A DNA stretch of 12,410 bases from Pyrodictiaceae archaeon (GTDB lineage: Archaea > Thermoproteota > Thermoprotei_A > Sulfolobales > Pyrodictiaceae), in assembly GCA_027046525.1 (NCBI GenBank), contig JALTYD010000151.1, positions 1 through 12,410 of the forward strand. Direction: 5' to 3'. Below the pieces are notes generated by a model. It saw only the letters and a list, made by a program, of their open reading frames with translations, made no database searches and was not told the origin of the DNA. Every line of letters begins with the position of its first letter. Position 1 is the first letter of the stretch. The position numbers and the translations under genes were made by a program. Below are positions 7,095 through 12,410 of the stretch, piece after piece.

Positions 7095-7322
7095 TCACAT
7101 ACTTGCTTGCTTCTCAACACTCCTATCTTCTAGGAGTCTAGGAGCGAGTAGCTCGGTTAGAGCACCTAGCTGTTTACATAGATCTCTATACTCTTCCTAG
7201 ACGCGGAGAAAATACGCTATGGCATCGCTTAGACTCCCAGAACTGTGTATATCTCTGATATCCCCGAGTCTCCTAAATACATCCTCACGAATACTGAGAT
7301 ACTTGTATCCACGCTTAGGCAA
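7095..7322 (-). pseudogene. ribbon-helix-helix antitoxin-like ORF interrupted by TAG
   Basis: From TTG 7322 the frame reads 41 residues, then TAG (7199-7197), then 33 more and TGA. The first part, YKYLSIREDVFRRLGDIR...SGSLSDAIAYFLRV, has the pattern of VapB/DUF217-type antitoxins: a strand, SIREDVFRRL helix, then SxSDAIxxxL helix. The second part (EEYRDLCKQLGALTELLAPRL) continues as an amphipathic helix in the same frame, so the two halves probably belonged to one protein of about 75 residues. No toxin gene follows; tRNA-Pro lies on the other strand 7 bp away. It may be a decayed toxin-antitoxin remnant or a readthrough gene. The family assignment is by pattern only. Confidence 0.45.
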
Positions 7323-7377
7323 GTACCCCTACCCGGGGTAACATATACCTCAAACTGGGGTAGAAATGGAGCCTAAG
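7314..7377. other. GC-rich inverted-repeat element with two alternative hairpins
   Basis: CTTAGGC (7314-7320) and GCCTAAG (7371-7377) form a perfect 7-bp outer stem around 50 nt. Inside, TACCCC (7324-7329) can pair with GGGGTA at 7335-7340 (5-nt loop) or with GGGGTA at 7357-7362, so two mutually exclusive folds exist. G+C is about 52% over 7311-7395. On the minus strand the element contains the leader and TTG start of the antitoxin-like frame. Confidence 0.4.
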
Positions 7378-7793
7378 TACCCTCATTCGGAGTACTAAAC
7401 AGTCGCCAATAACCGTTTTTGAGCATTAGGGGTCCACTGAGTAGATGTTATATAAAATTTGCTAATAGTCCACGTAGACGTTGTAGTATGGCCTATCGAG
7501 TCTTAGCTAATAATTTATTCTGATGATACATTGAATACCATTTCTGAGGAGCTTAATAAGATAATGTAGCTAGTCCTAGCTGAGACCATTCCTCCACAAA
7601 CATAGGTAGACTAGTTAACTAAATCAGAAGCTCTTCACAACCCTGATGCATACTGTGCTACATTATGTCATTATGTGCTAGTTTAGATCTGTGTATCTTA
7701 GGAGCTTCTCTTATTGTATTTCGTAGCCTGTATATTTCTGTAGTCTAGAGATGATAGATGCATTGTGTTTAGAGTCTATTGTATGCCAGTATT
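7378..7793. other. gene-poor stretch between the GC-rich element and the ABC permease
   Basis: No intact gene is evident. A strong TATA-like TTATATAAAA sits at 7448-7457 on the plus strand. In one plus-strand frame, 7459 onward, there are seven TAG codons (7504, 7567, 7603, 7612, 7684, 7699 and 7741) but no TAA or TGA up to 7793. The minus strand shows only short frames. TAG is very frequent here in all frames, so this is weak evidence for a decayed gene. Confidence 0.5.
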
Positions 7794-10028
7794 CTACACT
7801 GCTAGTAAGTTAATACTACTTGTTTTCATCTTCTTCACGACTATGAGAGCTACAGTGTATCCAGCTAGTAGTGCTACGAGGAATGTAGATACCAAGCCCG
7901 GTACTAGTGCTGTAGCTGTAAGCTTCGGTGGATCATAAGCAAAAGATTGTGCTAGAGCTACCGCTATAGAGTTTGAAAGTACGTATGCAGCTACAAGCGA
8001 AATTAGGGTAGAAATAGGTAGTAGAGGTAGAAGAGCTTTTACAACCCATAACGCAGTATCTCGAGACCGTATCCCGATACACTTTAGTACTACGATATGA
8101 TGCGAATTAACCATTAGATCAACAGCAAGTATTAACAGTAGACCACCTAGTAGAACTAGATAAGCTAATAAGAGTGGTGTAGAGATTATACCAAGCACCA
8201 TAGATGTTCCAGAAGCTATGCTCTTAGCATAGCTCTCAACACTGATTACTTTAGCTGGTACTCCGGATTCTTCTAATACACTTCTAACCTCGCTAGACTC
8301 TATATCCTTGATGTAGTAGACTAGCTGACTACCTCCTCCATACTCGTAGACGAAAATGACTAACTCGTTATTGACATAGTACCGTACTATCCCGACAACT
8401 CTATAATCTCTACCTTCAATACTTATCTTATCACCAATCTGTACCCCGAGCAGTTTAGCAATTGTCATCGTTACTACAGCTTCGCCCCGGAATTGAGGAT
8501 ACCTACCCTCAACGAGAGGAGCAACAAACACTAACAGCTCTGGATAATCAATGTAGTTGATGAGTACTGCATAGCCATCTACAATAGACCAGGATGTATT
8601 CACTGTAAGCACTTGTACTCCTCTAAAAGCTCTACGTAAGACTTCATAGTATTGGGGACTAGTGTAGACTACGGTATCGAAATCTAGGCTTGAAGCATAC
8701 TGTGTACGTACAGCATAGCCAGCATTAAGCATTCCTATCGCGAATAAAGGTGTTGCTAGTAGTGCTAGTACAACTATATACACAATTGCTCTGCTTAGAC
8801 GACGTGTTAGTAGCATAAACCAAGGTGACCATGATAGGATTCTAGGAGAGCTTCTAGCAGTATACGAGTTGCTTGAGAGGAATGGATTAAGCGCTTGTAC
8901 TACACTTATCTTCTGGGCTATAAGTCCTGGTACTAGTAGTAGAGCAGATGGAATCGGAGCAAATAACACTACCTCTCTGATGATTATATTTGGATCTACT
9001 GTCAATTCTACAAAAGGCTTTACTAGCGAAGCTTCAAAACCCATAGAATTGAGTAGTATGAGTGAAAAACCATATCCTAGTATTGGTGTAAGACAAATAG
9101 CTACTAGTGTAGAAATAAATACAACTAGTATTTTGCCAAAAGAATATACTACTATTATCTGCTTTGATGTCAGACCTACTGCTCTAAGCACACCAATTGT
9201 GCTAAACTCGCGCTCTAAGCCAACAATACTCAGAGCTGCTGAAGCTAAAGCTATAAACACTATAGAGAGTACGAGCGAAGATGTAACAGATAGTGTCATA
9301 CCTTCAATTGCAGCAGTCCTCGATAACACCTCAGCATCCTTAGCTACAACATAGTAGTGCTTTACAACTCCCTCAGATCTACGTACAGTATCAATAACCT
9401 TATCTACAACCTCTCTAACATCTACATCTTCTCTAACACCCATAGCTAACATATTACAATAACTAACATTAAGCTTGGATAGAAGTATATCAGTACCAAG
9501 AAGCACTATGCCAGAACCTATAGAAGCAATAGAACTGTAGTAGCCAGCTACTCGTGCATCAACACAAAATGCTCCATAGCATACTCTCACTACATCACCT
9601 TCTCTGACACCAAGCTCATATGCAGCCAAAGGAGTCAATAGAACCTCAAGACCCCTCGGCCTAGCTGTACTAGCAACAGCAAACAATCCACCACTATACA
9701 GAGACTCTCCATAAGCCAGAATAGCAGGCCAAGCTCCTCTCTCCCCTTTAACCATCACATTCACAGCACGGATACATACTACCTCTTCAACATCCTCAAT
9801 ATTCTCAGCAATACTCGTAATACCTGGAGAGAAATAACCTAGTAGGATAATATCTGGGTAGTATGCATGGATAGCTTCAACTGTAGCACTCTGTATAGTT
9901 CTAGATGTTTGTAGTAATGTACCACAGAGTATCATCGATAGCAAGAGTAGCACAGTGAATATTATAGTACTTCGTTTTCTCGAGAAAGTATACTTAATCC
10001 CGAGACGGACTGCATAGCCTAGACTCAA
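7794..10028 (-). CDS. MacB/LolC-type ABC exporter permease (two FtsX domains)
   Basis: This 744-residue permease starts at a TTG that overlaps the ATPase stop codon (TTGA), with GGAGG just before it. The layout is a duplicated FtsX-family permease: membrane segment 20-38, extracellular domain about 45-240, membrane segments about 245-270, 292-327 and 352-371, then a second set with a segment at 413-435, outer domain 440-605, and segments 608-640, 658-687 and 706-732. The coupling loops EREFSTIGVLRAVGLTSKQ (273-291) and SHHIVVLKCIGIRSRDT (642-658) are at equivalent places. The family couples cytoplasmic ATP hydrolysis to mechanical work on external substrates such as lipoproteins, peptides or drugs. 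The substrate is unknown. Adding both halves in one chain means that one permease plus an ATPase dimer could form the complete transporter. Confidence 0.92.
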   Translation of the reverse strand: MSLGYAVRLGIKYTFSRKRSTIIFTVLLLLSMILCGTLLQTSRTIQSATVEAIHAYYPDIILLGYFSPGITSIAENIEDVEEVVCIRAVNVMVKGERGAWPAILAYGESLYSGGLFAVASTARPRGLEVLLTPLAAYELGVREGDVVRVCYGAFCVDARVAGYYSSIASIGSGIVLLGTDILLSKLNVSYCNMLAMGVREDVDVREVVDKVIDTVRRSEGVVKHYYVVAKDAEVLSRTAAIEGMTLSVTSSLVLSIVFIALASAALSIVGLEREFSTIGVLRAVGLTSKQIIVVYSFGKILVVFISTLVAICLTPILGYGFSLILLNSMGFEASLVKPFVELTVDPNIIIREVVLFAPIPSALLLVPGLIAQKISVVQALNPFLSSNSYTARSSPRILSWSPWFMLLTRRLSRAIVYIVVLALLATPLFAIGMLNAGYAVRTQYASSLDFDTVVYTSPQYYEVLRRAFRGVQVLTVNTSWSIVDGYAVLINYIDYPELLVFVAPLVEGRYPQFRGEAVVTMTIAKLLGVQIGDKISIEGRDYRVVGIVRYYVNNELVIFVYEYGGGSQLVYYIKDIESSEVRSVLEESGVPAKVISVESYAKSIASGTSMVLGIISTPLLLAYLVLLGGLLLILAVDLMVNSHHIVVLKCIGIRSRDTALWVVKALLPLLPISTLISLVAAYVLSNSIAVALAQSFAYDPPKLTATALVPGLVSTFLVALLAGYTVALIVVKKMKTSSINLLAV

Positions 10029-10705
10029 GCCTCCACTCCCTCTATCTTCTCAACGCATCCATCAACCAACCTGACGATAATATTACACTTCGGCAGAAAC
10101 TCTCTCTCATGTGTAGCAATAACAATAGTCCTATCTCTATCTACGAGACCAGCTAACAACTCCATGATCTTCTTCTTGTTCTCAGTATCGAGATGAGCTG
10201 TAGGTTCATCAGCTAATATCAGAAGAGGATTACACGCTAGTGCTCTAGCTATAGCAACTCTTTGTCTCTCACCACCACTAAGCTCGCCTGGAAACCTGCC
10301 TGCTTTATCCTCTAGACCAATAGCATCGAGGAGATCCAGAGCACGTTTAACTCGCTCGCTACGAGACCCATACCCTACAAGCTCCATTGGTAGAAGTACA
10401 TTCTCTAACACAGTCAGAAAAGGCACAAGATGATAGAACTGAAAAACTACACCAACATTTTTAAGCCTCCATCTAGCTCTCCAATCATCACTCTTATCAT
10501 CGATTCTCTCACCATGAACCCATACTTCACCTCTATCGGGAACATCAATACCAGAAACTAGGTTAAGCAATGTCGACTTACCACTACCACTAGGACCAAC
10601 AATACACGCTAATACACCTCTAGGAACAACTAAAGACACATTTCTTACTGCAACTTGTACTCCATACTTTTTACTAACCTCAATTAACCTCACAGCATAA
10701 CTCAT
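10025..10705 (-). CDS. LolD/MacB-type ABC transporter ATPase
   Basis: From ATG 10705 the protein has 226 residues, typical of LolD/MacB ATPases. Walker A is GPSGSGKST at 37-45, the Q-loop VFQFYHLVP has Q89, the signature LSGGERQRVAIARA starts at 142, Walker B is LLILADEPT at 161-169, and H199 is the switch histidine in ATHE. A longer reading from TTG 10744 is possible but adds an odd 13-residue start and would begin upstream of the predicted transcription start. The gene overlaps the permease start by 4 bases, so the pair is one coupled operon. Confidence 0.95.
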   Translation of the reverse strand: MSYAVRLIEVSKKYGVQVAVRNVSLVVPRGVLACIVGPSGSGKSTLLNLVSGIDVPDRGEVWVHGERIDDKSDDWRARWRLKNVGVVFQFYHLVPFLTVLENVLLPMELVGYGSRSERVKRALDLLDAIGLEDKAGRFPGELSGGERQRVAIARALACNPLLILADEPTAHLDTENKKKIMELLAGLVDRDRTIVIATHEREFLPKCNIIVRLVDGCVEKIEGVEA

Positions 10706-10747
10706 TACTCGAACACACTCAGGTAGAGTAAAAATAAGCACCAAAAT

Positions 10748-10756
10748 CTATAAAAG
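10748..10756 (-). promoter_or_regulatory. TATA box of the ABC exporter operon
   Basis: CTTTTATAG on the minus strand is a near-consensus archaeal TATA box. It predicts transcription start near 10726, about 21 nt before ATG 10705, which argues for that ATG over TTG 10744. Confidence 0.6.
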
Positions 10757-10817
10757 AATAGATTTTGCACGAGTAGGGAGAATTATTCTCAAACAGGAAT
10801 TTGAAGAGGAAACATAG

Positions 10818-10838
10818 GTATTTTTTTACAAAAAATAC
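10818..10838. terminator. AT hairpin with U-runs on both strands
   Basis: GTATTTTTT (10818-10826) and AAAAAATAC (10830-10838) are a perfect 9-bp inverted repeat with a 3-nt loop. On the minus strand it lies about 100 nt beyond the vapC stop and about 60 nt before the ABC TATA box. It gives a run of T in either direction, so it could end the vapBC transcript. Archaeal termination depends mainly on the T-run. Confidence 0.4.
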
Positions 10839-10936
10839 AACAGTAATATCTAGTCGTACATGAGCATCCAGAATTAATCTCCTAGCAAGTGTTAAAGCTA
10901 CTGTTCCTCGGGCTAAATAGCGTTATAGAGCATAGT

Positions 10937-11329
10937 CTAAGCTAGTTTAGAGCTTGGGAGAGTCTTAACGTATTTTGAGGCTTTGTCTCTAAGCTTGTAA
11001 TCGTCTGTTACTAGTACTAGCTTCTCTCTCACAGCTAGGTATAGATAAGATGCATCATATACTGTGAGACCCTCTCTAGAAGCTAGACTATAGACTTCCT
11101 CTTCATAGCCTTTTATAGTTGTTACCTCGATCACACTAAACAATCTACTTATAATCTCTACGAAGTCTCTTGCTACTCTCTCATCTATCTTCTTCAGTAG
11201 GATATGTTCTTTCCACACAGCGTTGATAGACTCGTAGAGTGCTAGATCAAGTGTTACTCCATTAGTAAATACTGTAACAACTCCTCTCTTAACAAGATTT
11301 ACAATAGAACTTGCATCAAAAACGTACAC
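10937..11329 (-). CDS. vapC: VapC-family PIN-domain ribonuclease toxin
   Basis: This 130-residue PIN domain is full length. The four acidic metal-binding positions are visible: D5 in MYVFDASSIV, E33 in LALYESINAVWKE, D92 in TVYDASYLYLA, and D109/D110 in LVTDDYKL. VapC toxins cut tRNA or rRNA when the antitoxin is lost. The GTG start shares its first base with the TAG stop of vapB (TAGTG), the usual coupled arrangement. All catalytic positions are kept, so it is probably active. The RNA target cannot be read from the sequence. Confidence 0.93.
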   Translation of the reverse strand: MYVFDASSIVNLVKRGVVTVFTNGVTLDLALYESINAVWKEHILLKKIDERVARDFVEIISRLFSVIEVTTIKGYEEEVYSLASREGLTVYDASYLYLAVREKLVLVTDDYKLRDKASKYVKTLPSSKLA

Positions 11330-11556
11330 TATCTTCCCTCTCTATACTCACGTATAATTCTAACAATCTCTTCATCAGGTATATGTGAGAGTTTTTTACT
11401 CAGCTCTTTAGCTCTAGCCTCAATCTCGCTGAGTATCTTTCTCCTAACCTCCTCTTCTAGTGCTCTCCGTATAATAGGTCCAGGCTTAATCCCATACTTA
11501 TCAAGTAGCTCTTTTAACCTACGGGGAATCTTAGCTGAAACAGTAACATAACTCAA
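11329..11556 (-). CDS. vapB: VapB-family antitoxin
   Basis: The product is 75 residues with a short N-terminal strand (YVTVSAKIP) followed by two helices (RRLKELLDKYG; PGPIIRRALEEEVRRKIL). This is the ribbon-helix-helix DNA-binding form. A charged C-terminal helix (IEARAKELSKKLSHIP...REYREGR) would wrap around the VapC active site. It starts at TTG 11556, with an AGGTGG SD 5-6 nt upstream (11567-11562). By analogy with other vapBC pairs it should repress its own promoter, and a palindrome in the right place supports this. Confidence 0.88.
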   Translation of the reverse strand: MSYVTVSAKIPRRLKELLDKYGIKPGPIIRRALEEEVRRKILSEIEARAKELSKKLSHIPDEEIVRIIREYREGR

Positions 11557-11573
11557 AATACCACCTACATATA

Positions 11574-11587
11574 CTACCTATAGGTAG
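11574..11587. promoter_or_regulatory. 14-bp perfect palindrome, probable VapB operator
   Basis: CTACCTATAGGTAG lies between the vapBC TATA box (11599-11591) and the predicted transcription start near 11569. A bound dimer would block initiation. A further half-site-like TAGGTGG lies at the vapB SD, which might take part in cooperative binding. Confidence 0.55.
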
Positions 11588-11590
11588 ACC

Positions 11591-11599
11591 TAATATAAG
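11591..11599 (-). promoter_or_regulatory. TATA box of vapBC
   Basis: CTTATATTA on the minus strand predicts initiation near 11569, leaving a leader of about 12 nt that contains the vapB SD. Confidence 0.5.
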
Positions 11600-12027
11600 G
11601 TTTACCTCTCCCTCCAACTCTATACAGATCTATATCTATAGTAGCTACTCTAGTACTAAGATTCTACTAGAAGTTCACCTAGACTCCTAAGAAACATAAC
11701 CACCTATATAACGTTCTTCACACCCTACATAGTAGAACTTGTAGCAGAAATAAAGAACAATACCTACTCCACATACACACATACTATCTACAAGATAGTT
11801 TAAGAAGGACATGCAGCAGAACTACTCCAGCCTAGAACTCGATGAGAACTCTAACTAGGCTCATAACACTTCACACCGCTAGGCCCCCAAGACTCCTACA
11901 GGTTATATGAGAAGATTAGTACTTCAGCCTAGCATACCTAATGAAGCTACAGAATATACACCGGGGATAGCAACATAATAGCTAGACCCTACCACCCTGC
12001 TACTACTCCATACCGAGGTGGCAAACA
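11600..12027. other. gene-poor stretch upstream of vapBC
   Basis: No supported gene is visible on either strand. Short frames occur, for example about 85 plus-strand codons without a start ending at 12179. On the minus strand a frame from ATG 12153 to TAA 11800 contains seven TAG codons but no internal TAA or TGA. Bases about 11870-12080 are GC-richer than the left half of the stretch. I see no terminal inverted repeats or transposase motif. Confidence 0.5.
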
Positions 12028-12153
12028 CTATAGGCCACTATACCCGGGAATCAATGCAGAAGAGTTGAAAGAAAAACAAGTATCCCTCCCCCAGATTATA
12101 TCTCCTCTAGCTCTCTTCGTAACACTAACAGCGACTCCTACCAGTTTACCCAT
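12028..12153 (-). CDS. possible 41-residue ORF after the metalloprotease-like gene
   Basis: ATG 12153 lies 7 nt after the TGA of the HELAH gene and opens 41 codons (beginning MGKLVGVAVSVTKRARGD) before TAG. No SD and no family is recognised. The close spacing suggests an operon position, but the length is within chance expectation. Confidence 0.2.
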   Translation of the reverse strand: MGKLVGVAVSVTKRARGDIIWGRDTCFSFNSSALIPGYSGL

Positions 12154-12160
12154 TAACAAC

Positions 12161-12410
12161 TCATGCTCTAATTACACTAGCTAGAATTCGGGGAAGTATC
12201 GTATTAACAAGCTCATACTCGTAACCATCATTTAATATGGCCTTGTACGCAGTTACGTACTTAATGTACTGCTCAGTTCCTTGCTCGTAGAGGTCTAGAA
12301 ACCTTAGCTTAAACGACGCTAGGTAAGCTAACGTTTCATCAATTATGGTATCGAATAAATTGTTGCGCCTAATATTTAAGCCCTTGTGTGCAAGTTCATG
12401 AACTATATAC
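12161..12410 (-). CDS. C-terminal part of an HExxH zinc-metalloprotease-like protein (5' end outside window)
   Basis: Eighty-two residues are visible, ending at TGA 12163-12161. The stretch YIVHELAHKG carries HELAH (two zinc-binding His and the catalytic Glu), and 17 residues on DETLAYLASF offers a Glu as third zinc ligand. This HExxH...ExxA spacing is like gluzincins of the ImmA/IrrE kind, but the family cannot be fixed from a fragment. The rest is helical and charged. Codon use (TTA, GCG, TCG, CGC, ACG) departs from the CTA/AGA-rich use of other genes here, suggesting a different history, perhaps transfer. Confidence 0.6.
   Translation of the reverse strand, partial: YIVHELAHKGLNIRRNNLFDTIIDETLAYLASFKLRFLDLYEQGTEQYIKYVTAYKAILNDGYEYELVNTILPRILASVIRA

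Noticed and set aside
7140..7185. tRNA D-arm-like stretch (GTAGCTCGGTTAGAGCAC)
   Set aside because: No matching acceptor, anticodon or T arm is present around it, and it lies in the antitoxin-like minus-strand frame.
7521..7583. Box C/D-like order TGATGA, CTGA, CTGA
   Set aside because: The first spacer is 17 nt, the box C' is poor, and the bases flanking the boxes do not form a terminal stem.
8869..9354. 161-codon plus-strand ORF
   Set aside because: It lies antisense within the permease gene, whose frame has clear FtsX-domain features.
10790..10816. Sequence resembling a crenarchaeal CRISPR repeat (GAATTTGAAGAGGAAACA)
   Set aside because: Only one copy is present, with no spacer-repeat periodicity nearby.
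10719..10926. 69-codon open frame on the minus strand between vapC and the ABC ATPase
   Set aside because: It has no start codon, runs through the AT hairpin and the ABC promoter, and matches no family I know.
11947..12179. Plus-strand frame of nearly 80 codons ending at 12179
   Set aside because: It has no start codon near its beginning, runs into the antisense of the HELAH gene, and has no recognisable motif.

Overview
The window looks like a piece of a hyperthermophilic crenarchaeal (Thermoproteota) chromosome, probably Desulfurococcales or a relative. This is inference from several signs: a bulge-helix-bulge intron in a tRNA-Pro gene, TATA-type promoters with very short or no leaders, frequent TTG and GTG starts, strong Shine-Dalgarno (SD) sequences at coupled genes, and codon use dominated by CTA, GTA, ATA and AGA. 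The DNA is AT-rich and full of CTAG, and GC-rich islands in it tend to be RNA genes.

Layout. At the left edge, on the minus strand, a GTG-started membrane-anchored transglutaminase-like protein (622-2157) is followed by a translationally coupled sfsA homologue cut by the window (1-616). Divergent from these is a large polytopic PMT-type glycosyltransferase (2276-4561, +). Its apparent leaderless ATG is followed by an in-frame TAG at codon 6. Next are a SixA-like histidine phosphatase (4627-5091, +), a GC-rich island that may be a small RNA or a 40-residue ORF (5122 onward), and a thioredoxin-like protein with a CPAC motif (5222-5653, -). A plus-strand pair follows: a small Cys-rich zinc-type protein (5848-6066) and an archaeal Thi4-family thiazole synthase with His in place of the sulfur-donating Cys (6103-6888). 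Then comes tRNA-Pro(UGG) with a 45-nt intron (6966-7087).

From 7088 to 7793 there is a degenerate, gene-poor stretch: a ribbon-helix-helix antitoxin-like frame broken by TAG, a structured GC-rich element, and a frame interrupted only by TAG codons. An ABC exporter operon of the MacB/LolCDE type follows on the minus strand (ATPase 10025-10705, permease 7794-10028), and then a complete vapBC toxin-antitoxin pair (10937-11556, -) with a 14-bp palindrome between its TATA box and predicted start site. The last 850 bases hold about 600 bases without a convincing gene and then the C-terminal end of an HELAH zinc-metalloprotease-like protein cut by the right edge.

How the genes fit together. The transglutaminase-like protein, the glycosyltransferase and the ABC exporter all point to cell-envelope work. 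The zinc protein and Thi4 may share a transcript and suggest sulfur or metal handling for thiamine synthesis. The right-hand third (antitoxin relic, vapBC, metalloprotease end) has an accessory character. The observation most worth checking is the TAG in the glycosyltransferase: the reading frame downstream of it, including the probable catalytic Asp-Glu, is intact and has no standard start codon before residue 150.
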